From: Agaribacter marinus
Lineage (GTDB): Bacteria; Pseudomonadota; Gammaproteobacteria; Enterobacterales; Alteromonadaceae
Assembly: GCF_030160655.1 (NCBI RefSeq)
Contig: NZ_BSOT01000006.1
Coordinates: 372,001-436,000 of the forward strand
Direction: 5' to 3'
DNA length: 64,000 nt
Numbering within the stretch: position 1 is the stretch's first letter; each line of letters begins with the position of its first letter. This document shows positions 17,319-25,589 of this stretch, one piece after another. The notes under the pieces were generated by a model, which did not search any database, was not told the DNA's origin, and saw nothing but the letters and a program-made list of their open reading frames with translations. Position numbers and translations under genes: made by a program.

Positions 17319-17391
17319 GTAACCGGGTGATCAATAAACCGATTATAAATAACGTGGCGATTAACGCACTGTGACCTTAACCGCCGAGCAT

Positions 17392-18540
17392 TCATAAGCT
17401 GTTTAACATGTCACGCGCGGATTCAAAGTCTGGCTTATCGACCAAAATCTGATGAAGTGTTTCTTTGGTAGCGGCCATGTCTCCAAGCTTATATTGCGCT
17501 TTCGCTATTTGCATATCAAGTTTAGTGCTATTTATGGATTTTTGCCCTAATTTCATGAGCTTTAAGGCATTTGCTATTTCTGTGTCAGTTTCGGTGGCTT
17601 TAAAATAGTAAAACCCGTACATACCTACTAGCTGAATATTAAATTGCTCAGGTGTGGACAATAACGCCTTCTCTGCTTGAATATTTCCCTTTAAAATATC
17701 GGCGACTATACTCAAGGTTCTGTCATCAGAAAACTGCGCGATATCGACTGTTTTAATGCCAAGCGATTCGATTAGGGCTTTTGCAACGCCGACGGTAGAG
17801 GATGGGTTTTGTCCAGTAATGAGTCGCTCATCTACGGCAACATGACTTAACATGATGTCACTAGATTGAAATTTTCCGCCGCGTTCTGTGAGTTTGTCTT
17901 CTAGCATAAATTCAAATTTTGGTAGCCATTTTTGCCCAAACAGTTGTTCTTCTTGGTTTGTAAAACCGTTTACAATTTTATTTGTGACTAAAAAATTTCC
18001 ATCCGCTAGTTTAACGTTTACAAGCGCTGCCGGTCCGTGACATACCGCCGCTACGGTGCCATTTTGCTGATAAATATCTGCAATCAGCCTCTGCAGCGGC
18101 AGGTCGTTAGGCAAATCAAACATTGCACCTTTTCCACCCACAATAAATATCCCGTCATAGTGCACTGCGTTAAGTGTTGCGGTTGGCTGTGTATTATTTA
18201 ATTTAGCCATGATTGCAGTGTCATTCAGCACTTGCGCATTGTAAGGCTTATTAGGGTCATATTTATCAGCGTCAACTGCACCGCCCTTCGGACTTGCGAT
18301 ATCTACGTCGACGTCATGCGCTTTAAACACTAAATATGCTTTTGCAAATTCATCGAACTCATAGCCTGGCGCTTCTTTACCTTGTTGTTGGCCGTGCGCA
18401 CTCACTACCATCAGCACTTTTTTATTGTCACTAGCGATGAGTTCAAATGATAAAAGCCCTAATGATAAAAAAACCAATGATAAAAATTGTATTGGCAGCC
18501 ATGCGATGAATGAATATAAATAATGTTTACTATGCTTCAT
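17392..18540 (-). CDS. Exported DJ-1/PfpI-family protein with TPR-like tail
   Basis: A 382-residue protein. A signal or anchor helix (residues 9-36) is followed by a DJ-1/PfpI (class I glutamine amidotransferase-like) domain from about 40 to 265. The nucleophile elbow AAVCHGPAAL has Cys then His, and an upstream YEFDEF supplies the Glu, as in Hsp31/glyoxalase III-type members. The last 110 residues are helical and TPR-like (TKLDMQIAKAQYKLGDMAATKETL), an unusual addition. It may be a periplasmic deglycase or glyoxalase, or a peptidase-like protein. Its own CreB-like box lies 45 bases before the ATG, and AGGAGA is the ribosome site. A terminator of the ABC operon precedes it, so it is a separate transcription unit. 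Confidence 0.85.
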   Translation of the reverse strand: MKHSKHYLYSFIAWLPIQFLSLVFLSLGLLSFELIASDNKKVLMVVSAHGQQQGKEAPGYEFDEFAKAYLVFKAHDVDVDIASPKGGAVDADKYDPNKPYNAQVLNDTAIMAKLNNTQPTATLNAVHYDGIFIVGGKGAMFDLPNDLPLQRLIADIYQQNGTVAAVCHGPAALVNVKLADGNFLVTNKIVNGFTNQEEQLFGQKWLPKFEFMLEDKLTERGGKFQSSDIMLSHVAVDERLITGQNPSSTVGVAKALIESLGIKTVDIAQFSDDRTLSIVADILKGNIQAEKALLSTPEQFNIQLVGMYGFYYFKATETDTEIANALKLMKLGQKSINSTKLDMQIAKAQYKLGDMAATKETLHQILVDKPDFESARDMLNSL

Positions 18541-18584
18541 TGTGTTTTCTCCTGTTAGTTGTCAAAAAGGATGCGGATAGGTGT

Positions 18585-18600
18585 GTGAAAAGGATGTGAA
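18585..18600 (-). promoter_or_regulatory. CreB-like box, site 2 (DJ-1 gene)
   Basis: On the minus strand this reads TTCACATCCTTTTCAC, TTCAC twice with a 6-base spacer, ending 45 bases before the DJ-1 start codon. The orientation relative to the gene and the distance match sites 1 and 3. Confidence 0.7.
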
Positions 18601-18638
18601 AAGAATACAAATCATAAAAGCGAGTATAAAAAGAGAGC

Positions 18639-18658
18639 AAAAAGGGGCAAATTGCCCC
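18639..18658 (-). terminator. Rho-independent terminator of the ABC operon
   Basis: On the minus strand GGGGCAA-T-TTGCCCC forms a GC-rich stem followed directly by TTTTT, 2 bases after the permease stop codon. This is a textbook intrinsic terminator and separates the ABC operon from the DJ-1 gene. Confidence 0.85.
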
Positions 18659-18660
18659 AA

Positions 18661-21141
18661 CTACTCCGTCATCAACTCCCTTATCGAGCTCGACAAGCTA
18701 TTCTTGTTGGCGACAATACCTATCGCAGTGACTATGAATAATATGATGGACAACGTTGTCAGTAACCAAAAGAAATTTGGCCGATATAGCATAGAAAACT
18801 GAGACTCATAAATGAGTAAGCCTGCAATCCAGGTCCCTATGATCGCGCCGCTTGCAGCAATGCTTCCAGTAACAAACCATTCAATGATATTGAGGTGAAA
18901 GCATGTTTTTTTGGATAAACCAAAACTCATAATGATGCTGTTTTTTTTCTTTTCTTTGGCTTCAAGTGCATGCACAGAAGACAAAATGACGATGCTCGCT
19001 AGTAAACTAATCAAGATAGAAAAGCCGCTGATTATCTGCGTTACCATTGCGAGTGTTTTGTCAAAGCGTTGCGTTATTTCATCCATCGAAACCATACGCA
19101 ATGAGGGGTGTTTTTGCCATACTTGAGCGAGCAACGAAAATTGCGCGTCTTCGAGTTCTAGGCTTGCCATGTGGTAGTGTGGCGCGGCAATAAAATCAAG
19201 TGCAGCGGCGGGCATTTGTGCCCAAAAGGTGATCGAACCTGCGCCGGGTTTGTATGCATGGCTCGCGGTAATTTCAAATTCGACGCTTTGTTCGGTGATA
19301 TAAAACGTTAATCGATCGCCTAACTGCAAGCCTAGGTCGGTCATCACTTCTTGTTCAATTGATATTTGTTGCCAGTGTGTAGCATTTGTTTGCCACCATT
19401 CACCATCGACTATACGATTGTTTTCCGGTATTGAATCATTCCAATGTAAGCGAATAGATCGCATAAAAGTAGCTAAGCTATCACTTGGTGTATCTGCATA
19501 ATCCGACAAATGCATATCATTTATATGCGTAAGTTTGCCGTACATAAAGGGTTTACGTTGGCGTATTTCAATGGCGTTTTTGGCGACCCATGTATCAATG
19601 TCGATCATTTGTGTTTCGCTGGCTTGCGTTATCAATAAGTTGCCATCATGCTGACGCTGATATGCATTCATGGTGCCACCAAGGTCTTTAAGTAACATTA
19701 AGGTAAATAGCAGCAAGAATGCACACAGGCCGACGCCTAATATCTGTGTAGTCTTGCTAAGCAATCGTTGTTTCATCATGTAAAGTGCAAATGGAATTAG
19801 ACCAGAGAATTTTTTCGTTGATTTTTCACCGAGTGACAATGCAAACCAACTAATCAATAAAATGAGGGTTATGCTTATCCCTATTGCGCCCAAGACCATC
19901 GCGGTTAGCAGAGCATTGTCAGAATAAATCGCTGACACTGTTGCTAATACTATCAAGGCACAGGTAAAAGATAAGCTTTTGCTGACCTTACTATCTAGGT
20001 TGTTAATGAGCTGTCTCACAGATGCCTGTTTGAGCCGAAACCAAATAGGTAAGTGAAATGCGCTAAAGATAATGGCGGCAATCAGCATTGGTTTAATCGA
20101 ATGCAGAATATTCCAATGCCATTCGAGCGCGTCAAATCGGGTGCTTAACCATTGAATGGCTAGCCAGTGAAGTAGGGTCGATAGCAACAACACAAGCGGC
20201 AATAAAAATGCGATATTCAATAGCCATTTTATAATAGAGATTTGCAGCCCTGTACTTTTTGACGCACCAAAGCTTATACACACTGCTGAGAAAAACTGTT
20301 CTTTTTGCATCTGCAACTGATTAAGTTGTTGGATGGCGATAGCTGCCATGAAAAATAGAATAATCGATGCGAGGCCAATGAAGTTCTCTGTCCGCTGCCA
20401 AAACAAAGCCAAGGGGTGTGCACCTTGCTTGTGATGAATCTGTGCGGCGGGCAAGTGCGCTTTTTGCCATTCAATCATGTCGTTAATTTGCTTTTTATTG
20501 GCGGAAAATAAATAACGAGAATGAATAATATCTTTAGGGAAGTTGAGTTGTTCTAAATCGTCATGGTGTATCAAGGCACGCATATCTACGTTATGCCCTT
20601 CCATTAATCGATCCGGTTCGTGCAGTATAATACGGGATACTGTAAACCTTTGATCCCCAATATTTAATTGTTCACCCAGTTGAATTGACAGTACGGTAAG
20701 TAGGCGTGAATCCATCCAAATTTCACCGCTTAGCGGACCTGAACTACCAGCAATAGTTTTACCTCCTAGTGAGTAAGATGTGAGTAACTCCCCTTGCAGA
20801 GGATAGTTGTTACCTACTGCTTTGAGTGTTACTCGTTGCCAATTATCATTGTAAGTTAAGGTCGTCTTGAGGCTTTGAGTAAGCGCGCTTCTCTCTGATA
20901 TCCTATTGAGGTGTGTTTCTTGTGCATCCGTCAAGCGACCTTTTTGACTGATAACTATGTCAGCACCTAATAAGTTGTTGAGGTTAGTGTTGAGGTAGGT
21001 TTGAATGGAGTTGCTTGTCTGACTCAATGTAACGATAAATACCATTAAAATCAATTGGATAAGCGCAGGAAAACGTCTATACGCATGCCCCTTTTCTTGG
21101 TGGTAAAATTGCCAAGCTAAACTAAGATTATTGCTACGCAT
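18661..21141 (-). CDS. ABC transporter permease, FtsX/YbbP-like
   Basis: An 826-residue permease with two FtsX-type halves: an N-terminal helix (residues 27-48) before a large periplasmic domain, three to four helices near 245-420, two central helices, a second periplasmic domain and three C-terminal helices (SIVILSSVHALEAKEKKKNSIIMSFGLSKK is the characteristic coupling segment). Size and layout match YbbP-type proteins, which extract lipids, lipoproteins or peptides from the membrane rather than import solutes. The ATG at 21141 follows AAGGTAAGGTG and overlaps the ATPase stop by 8 bases. A longer frame from 21192 lies inside the ATPase gene. A role in envelope defence under the neighbouring kinase is a reasonable guess. 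Confidence 0.9.
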   Translation of the reverse strand: MRSNNLSLAWQFYHQEKGHAYRRFPALIQLILMVFIVTLSQTSNSIQTYLNTNLNNLLGADIVISQKGRLTDAQETHLNRISERSALTQSLKTTLTYNDNWQRVTLKAVGNNYPLQGELLTSYSLGGKTIAGSSGPLSGEIWMDSRLLTVLSIQLGEQLNIGDQRFTVSRIILHEPDRLMEGHNVDMRALIHHDDLEQLNFPKDIIHSRYLFSANKKQINDMIEWQKAHLPAAQIHHKQGAHPLALFWQRTENFIGLASIILFFMAAIAIQQLNQLQMQKEQFFSAVCISFGASKSTGLQISIIKWLLNIAFLLPLVLLLSTLLHWLAIQWLSTRFDALEWHWNILHSIKPMLIAAIIFSAFHLPIWFRLKQASVRQLINNLDSKVSKSLSFTCALIVLATVSAIYSDNALLTAMVLGAIGISITLILLISWFALSLGEKSTKKFSGLIPFALYMMKQRLLSKTTQILGVGLCAFLLLFTLMLLKDLGGTMNAYQRQHDGNLLITQASETQMIDIDTWVAKNAIEIRQRKPFMYGKLTHINDMHLSDYADTPSDSLATFMRSIRLHWNDSIPENNRIVDGEWWQTNATHWQQISIEQEVMTDLGLQLGDRLTFYITEQSVEFEITASHAYKPGAGSITFWAQMPAAALDFIAAPHYHMASLELEDAQFSLLAQVWQKHPSLRMVSMDEITQRFDKTLAMVTQIISGFSILISLLASIVILSSVHALEAKEKKKNSIIMSFGLSKKTCFHLNIIEWFVTGSIAASGAIIGTWIAGLLIYESQFSMLYRPNFFWLLTTLSIILFIVTAIGIVANKNSLSSSIRELMTE

Positions 21142-21838
21142 AATGCACCTTACCTTTATCATGCTCATGCTCGAGCAGTTCACATTGTCCATTTTTGAAA
21201 GCCAATATGTGTTGTGCGCGTGCCGCTAAGGTCTCGCTATGCGTAACCATAACGAGTCCCGCCCCATTTTCTAAACAGCAAGAAAATAATATGTCAGCGA
21301 CTTCTTTTGCACTCTTCGTATCTAAATTGCCTGTGGGCTCATCTGCAAAAATGAATTTGGGTTCGAAAACTAGTGCTCTAGCAATGGCAACACGTTGTTG
21401 CTCACCACCACTTAATTGTTGCGGTTTGTGTTTAAGTCGCTGCGCTAGTCCAACGCGCGTTAGCCAATATTTTGCTTTTTCTTCAGCGCCCTTTTGTCCA
21501 CGCAGTTTTAGCGGCAAGGCAACATTATTTAATGCATCTAATTCGGGGAGTAAATGAAATTGTTGAAAGATAAAACCAATCTCTCCACGTAAATCACTTA
21601 AAGGGAGTTTGTGTGTATTTTGAAGATATGTTACTTGCCCTTTTGAGGGGAGTTCTAAGCCTGACATTAGCATTAATAGACTCGATTTACCGGATCCTGA
21701 TGGACCTGTGATGGCATACGATTCTCCTTGAACAAGGGAAATACTTAAGTCTTGAAATAGAAGCACTTCATGTTCATTGCTGGTGAAAGATTGGCCAACC
21801 TTATCTAATTCAATTCGGTTATTTGGATTTATTGACAT
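21134..21838 (-). CDS. ABC transporter ATP-binding protein, MacB/YbbA-like
   Basis: A 234-residue ATPase with Walker A GPSGSGKSS, Q-loop FQQFHLLPEL, signature LSGGEQQRVAIARAL, Walker B FIFADEPTGNLD and H-loop VTHS, all intact. It belongs to the MacB/LolD/YbbA group that powers FtsX-type permeases. AGGA 8 bases upstream supports the ATG at 21838; a second ATG at 21844 is too close to it. The gene overlaps the permease gene by 8 bases. A CreB-like box lies 50 bases upstream, and the divergent TonB receptor shares the intergenic region. Confidence 0.93.
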   Translation of the reverse strand: MSINPNNRIELDKVGQSFTSNEHEVLLFQDLSISLVQGESYAITGPSGSGKSSLLMLMSGLELPSKGQVTYLQNTHKLPLSDLRGEIGFIFQQFHLLPELDALNNVALPLKLRGQKGAEEKAKYWLTRVGLAQRLKHKPQQLSGGEQQRVAIARALVFEPKFIFADEPTGNLDTKSAKEVADILFSCCLENGAGLVMVTHSETLAARAQHILAFKNGQCELLEHEHDKGKVHYA

Positions 21839-21887
21839 AGTCATGATCCTTTTTTAGGTAATTTTGCTGCAGCTTAGAAAGCGAACT

Positions 21888-21903
21888 GTGAAATGGATGT
21901 GAA
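21888..21903 (-). promoter_or_regulatory. CreB-like box, site 3 (ABC operon)
   Basis: On the minus strand this reads TTCACATCCATTTCAC, with a spacer differing by one base from that of site 2. It ends 50 bases before the ATPase start. A possible -10, TAAGCT, lies 11 bases downstream, the same distance as in site 1. Confidence 0.7.
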
Positions 21904-21955
21904 ACGATTAGCGGTGCAATTTTTTAAATGTTAAGTATTTCGCTAAACGGGTTTT

Positions 21956-21969
21956 TGATAGCGATATCA
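21956..21969. promoter_or_regulatory. LacI-type operator candidate, distal
   Basis: TGATAGCGATATCA is a 14-bp near-perfect palindrome centred on CG, the usual form of LacI-family operators in gammaproteobacteria. It lies 86 bp upstream of a second, better site of the same pattern, before the TonB receptor gene. Confidence 0.5.
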
Positions 21970-22041
21970 TATTTGGAAATTCTTGTTTTATTTTTGGTGT
22001 TAACTCATTGAACCATATTTAATAACAAATTATTAATAATT

Positions 22042-22055
22042 TGATAACGCTATCA
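22042..22055. promoter_or_regulatory. LacI-type operator candidate, proximal
   Basis: TGATAACGCTATCA sits inside an 18-bp inverted repeat, TTTGATAACGCTATCAAA, 157 bp before the TonB receptor start. With the site at 21956 it forms a pair about eight helical turns apart, suited to looping repression. No LacI-family gene lies in the window. Confidence 0.6.
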
Positions 22056-22211
22056 AAATGATTTACAGTGTTTTTGAATCATTATTATGTGCAATAAATA
22101 TTTTAATTGAGTGTAATAAGTAGTCGGTTATGCGTTTTTATTCTTAATGCTATGTATAGAACTTAATCAGTTATTCGCTTGTTTATTCCAAAACTTATGA
22201 GGGGTAACACT

Positions 22212-25025
22212 ATGCCAGTAAAGAAACTATTTACAAAAAAAACGCTAGCTATAGCCGTGACTGGAGCGCTTTATAATATTGCCTTGCCTGCAAGCGCGCA
22301 ATCTGAAACCAAGGCGGATAAAAATGTTGAATATGTTGAAGTAAAAGGTATACGGCGGTCGCTATTTTTATCTGGGAGTATTAAACGCGAGTCCTCTGGC
22401 GTTGTAGATGCAATAACGGCGGAAGATATCGGTAAATTTCCTGATACCAACTTAGCTGAGTCATTGCAACGTATCACCGGTGTGTCGATTGACCGCTCAA
22501 ATAACGAGGGTAATCAAGTGACGGTGCGCGGCTTTGGACCCAGTTTTAACATGGTTACTTTAAATGGCAGGCAAATGCCACGCTCATCATCTCTTACATC
22601 GGACGGCATTCCCCGAAGTTTTAATTTTCGTGAGTTGTCCTCAGAGTCTGTGTCTGAAATTCAAGTGTATAAAACAGCAAGAGCAAATGTCGATTCGGGT
22701 GGGATAGGCGCGACAATCAATATTGAAACAGCGAAACCTTTCGACTACGACGGTTTTAAAGCATACGGCAGTGTAAAAGGGATTATTGATACGAGTGTTG
22801 AAAGCGGTGATACCGTTACACCTGAGTTATCAGGGGCAATCAGTAACACGTTTTTAGACGGCAAATTGGGCGTACTGTTGTCACTTGGTCATTCTGTTAG
22901 GCATAGTCATACGGATAGAGCGGGCACTGAAGGCTGGGTGCGAAATCACGGACAAAATATCAATACATCCCAAATAAATAATGGTACAGGCGCGTGGTGG
23001 GCTGCACAAACGGTTGATTTAGACTTAATAGACACCGAAAGGGAGCGTCAAAATGCGCAGCTTGTCGTGCAATTTGCGCCAAACGAAAATGTAGTGGCAA
23101 CGCTCGACTATACACTTCAGCGCTTTGAGCAAAAGTCGCAAATGAATCGTCAAGGCATGTGGTTTGATTCACCCACAGGGACGCCAGACGTCAATGGTAC
23201 CTTAGTAAACCCTATCGAAGTAACCGACGAATTAAACTTTTGGGCGTGGCAGTTTTTAGAACAAACTGAAGGTGATTCACTCGGGCTAAATATTGAGTGG
23301 CAAGTAAATGATTCCCTCAGTTTTAATGTTGACCTTCACGGCGCTGAGTCTAAATCAAACCCCAACGGAATTAACTCTGAGCATCGCGCAAACTTGGCCA
23401 ATGGCGCATATCAGCTAAATGACAGCGGTGACTTGGTCGCAGTCGCAACTAAACTTGTTGATATTACAGCAGATTTTTCCACAGATATTCCAAGAGTTGT
23501 AGTGGACGACTCTGCACTGCCGGGCGGGAATGCTTATGACCCTTCAAATATTATTCCCGACTTGTTTCATACCTTCGGTTATGAAATCGACAATAACATT
23601 CAACAAAATCGTATTACGGGTAAATGGGAAAATAACAATAGTGGTGCTTTAGTTGAGGTTAATTTTGGTCTTCAGAATACCCAATACGAAGTCGATACTC
23701 GGCGTTTTGGTACCTTTTCATTTGTGACTTCTCTTAATATAGACAATCTTGGATTAACATTTGAAGATGTAGGTGATGCCTTAAGTGAGTTTGGCGGCGC
23801 TCAGTCTTTGTATCCGTTGGTGCCTAGATATTCAGCAGACCGTTTTATTCAACTCGCAGAAGAGCAAGGATTGTTTTTTCAAGTACCGCCCTCTCAAGAT
23901 GGCGTAGAGGAAAAAACCACCGCCGCGTTTGTGAGCGCTGATTTTGAGTTTGAACTGGCAGGCATGCAAACTTATGCAAATATTGGTTTGCGCCATGAGC
24001 AAACCGACGTTAGCGCATATTCAGTGCTAGAGAGCATACAAAACCTCCAGTACAACCATGTGACCGGTATCCAACAGGTGCCAGATGGTGTGCCAGTAGC
24101 GCAAACACTCAAGGGCGAATACAACAATACCTTACCAAACCTTGACGTAAAGCTTGATTTAACGGATAAGCTAGTGGGGCGATTTTCCTATGGAAAGAGC
24201 ATCACGCGTAGTGATTTAGATAAAATGTTCCCATCGACTAGAATCACCCAGTTGCGTCCAAATGAAGTCGCTAAGGCGAGACAAGGCAACCCAAATCTTT
24301 TACCCTATGTATCTGATAATATTGATATTTCATTTGAGTATTATTATGGTGATGCAAGTTACGTTTCGATGGGATATTTTCACAAAGATGTCGATAACTT
24401 TATCGGTGAAATTACGGTCAATCGAACACTTGACGATGTGAATGGCAATCCCCTAACTAATCCGAGTGTAAATGCCGACCCAGATCTTTGTCCGAGTGCC
24501 GTAGTGCCTGATCCTGCGTGTTTTAATCGTGCCGACCAACCAGCAATTGAGTTTGAATTCACTACGCCAAGCAATTTAGACTCGTCTGAAGTCGACGGTT
24601 GGGAATTTACGTTGCAACATGTCTTCGGTGAAAGCGGATTTGGCACAATTGCCAATTATACTGTCGTAAATTCTGATGCAGAATACGACATCAGAAAAAT
24701 AGATGGTAATCGGGCGCTTACCGGCCTTAGTGACTCAGCAAATTTTGTTGGATTTTATGAAAAAGGCGATGTCTTGGTGCGTATTGCGTATAACTGGCGA
24801 GACCAGTTTCTTCTTCAAGGAGGTAATGAACCTACTTTCACAGAGGATTATGGTCAGTTAGACGCCAATGCAAGTTATCAGGTCAATGAGCATTTTACGG
24901 TATTTGTTGAAGGCTTGAATTTAACGAACGCCACCATTCGAAGACATGGTCGTTACCAGCAACAACTCATCGATGCTGAACAATACGGTAGTCGCTTTAA
25001 TGTGGGTGTGCGGGCAACGTTCTAA
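22212..25025 (+). CDS. TonB-dependent receptor, Xanthomonas/Caulobacter oligosaccharide type
   Basis: A 937-residue receptor. Signal peptide to PASAQ; TonB box-like VEYVEVKGIRRSLFLSG; then AEDIGKFPDTNLAESLQRIT and VRGFGPSFNMVTLNGRQMP, which are diagnostic of the TonB-Xanth-Caul group. The barrel ends FNVGVRATF with terminal Phe, as needed for Bam recognition. These receptors usually import plant or algal oligosaccharides, and the pair of LacI-like operators upstream fits sugar control. Agar oligosaccharides are possible substrates given the agarase at 59686, but the distance makes this only a suggestion. ATG 22212 is chosen, with GAGGGG 7 bases upstream; a TTG at 22179 is less likely. Confidence 0.93.
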   Translation: MPVKKLFTKKTLAIAVTGALYNIALPASAQSETKADKNVEYVEVKGIRRSLFLSGSIKRESSGVVDAITAEDIGKFPDTNLAESLQRITGVSIDRSNNEGNQVTVRGFGPSFNMVTLNGRQMPRSSSLTSDGIPRSFNFRELSSESVSEIQVYKTARANVDSGGIGATINIETAKPFDYDGFKAYGSVKGIIDTSVESGDTVTPELSGAISNTFLDGKLGVLLSLGHSVRHSHTDRAGTEGWVRNHGQNINTSQINNGTGAWWAAQTVDLDLIDTERERQNAQLVVQFAPNENVVATLDYTLQRFEQKSQMNRQGMWFDSPTGTPDVNGTLVNPIEVTDELNFWAWQFLEQTEGDSLGLNIEWQVNDSLSFNVDLHGAESKSNPNGINSEHRANLANGAYQLNDSGDLVAVATKLVDITADFSTDIPRVVVDDSALPGGNAYDPSNIIPDLFHTFGYEIDNNIQQNRITGKWENNNSGALVEVNFGLQNTQYEVDTRRFGTFSFVTSLNIDNLGLTFEDVGDALSEFGGAQSLYPLVPRYSADRFIQLAEEQGLFFQVPPSQDGVEEKTTAAFVSADFEFELAGMQTYANIGLRHEQTDVSAYSVLESIQNLQYNHVTGIQQVPDGVPVAQTLKGEYNNTLPNLDVKLDLTDKLVGRFSYGKSITRSDLDKMFPSTRITQLRPNEVAKARQGNPNLLPYVSDNIDISFEYYYGDASYVSMGYFHKDVDNFIGEITVNRTLDDVNGNPLTNPSVNADPDLCPSAVVPDPACFNRADQPAIEFEFTTPSNLDSSEVDGWEFTLQHVFGESGFGTIANYTVVNSDAEYDIRKIDGNRALTGLSDSANFVGFYEKGDVLVRIAYNWRDQFLLQGGNEPTFTEDYGQLDANASYQVNEHFTVFVEGLNLTNATIRRHGRYQQQLIDAEQYGSRFNVGVRATF

Positions 25026-25041
25026 GCTTGTTTATTACTAA

Positions 25042-25072
25042 CCGCATTGGTCACAGACGCTGACTAATGCGG
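25042..25072. terminator. Hairpin between convergent genes
   Basis: A 12-bp stem (CCGCATTGGTCA with TGACTAATGCGG, one G-U pair) and a 7-base loop lie 17 bases after the TonB receptor stop and 20 bases after the convergent lipoprotein stop. It probably serves both transcripts. There is no strong T-tract. Confidence 0.55.
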
Positions 25073-25091
25073 CTTCAAATGATTTGTGAAA

Positions 25092-25589
25092 CTAATCAGT
25101 AATCAAGCTGTGTGTATCCAAGTCAACTACGTATTTATTGCTTTGTTCGTCGGTTATCGTAAGTCTACGTTGCACTTCATCTACCTCCATGCTGGCGGGA
25201 TAAATTTCTTGTACGTCTGTTTCAATTAATGGGTCGAAGGCAATTTTGTATAGCTCAAGTGACCAAGAGAGTGTTTGTTGTTGGTCAAGTGCGTTTAATG
25301 TTGTACTTGAGGACGTTAACTCCTCATTAGTCTTTGTTGTCAGTAAATAGGTCATGCCCTCAAATTTAAGCGACGGGACATCTGGTGGCGCTGCTCTTTT
25401 TGTCGCTATTGATGGGGCTGAGCTTTGTCCATTATCATTGGGAAGCGGAATGCCACTCATATGTATGTCCTCTTTAGGTATTGGCGTATCTTGTCGGGTC
25501 GTTGTTGTATCGTCACATGCAAACAAAGTGAAGGTTAGCACAATAATACATAAGGCTTGCAGGCGATATTTGTGGTGCAAGTTACTCAT
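25092..25589 (-). CDS. Small lipoprotein of unknown function
   Basis: A 165-residue protein with a lipoprotein signal: hydrophobic segment ALCIIVLTFTLFAC with the lipobox Cys followed by DD, which in enterics favours inner-membrane retention. The mature part is acidic and low in complexity for the first 50 residues, then strand-rich (TYLLTTKTNEELTSSSTTL). I recognise no family. Its start overlaps the stop of the upstream metallopeptidase gene (ATGA, 25586-25589), so the two are translationally coupled. A role as inhibitor, chaperone or anchor for the peptidase is possible but unproven. Confidence 0.75.
   Translation of the reverse strand: MSNLHHKYRLQALCIIVLTFTLFACDDTTTTRQDTPIPKEDIHMSGIPLPNDNGQSSAPSIATKRAAPPDVPSLKFEGMTYLLTTKTNEELTSSSTTLNALDQQQTLSWSLELYKIAFDPLIETDVQEIYPASMEVDEVQRRLTITDEQSNKYVVDLDTHSLITD

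Noticed and set aside
21195-21557. 120-residue plus-strand frame antisense to the ABC ATPase
   Set aside because: Antisense to highly conserved ATPase motifs; no independent support.
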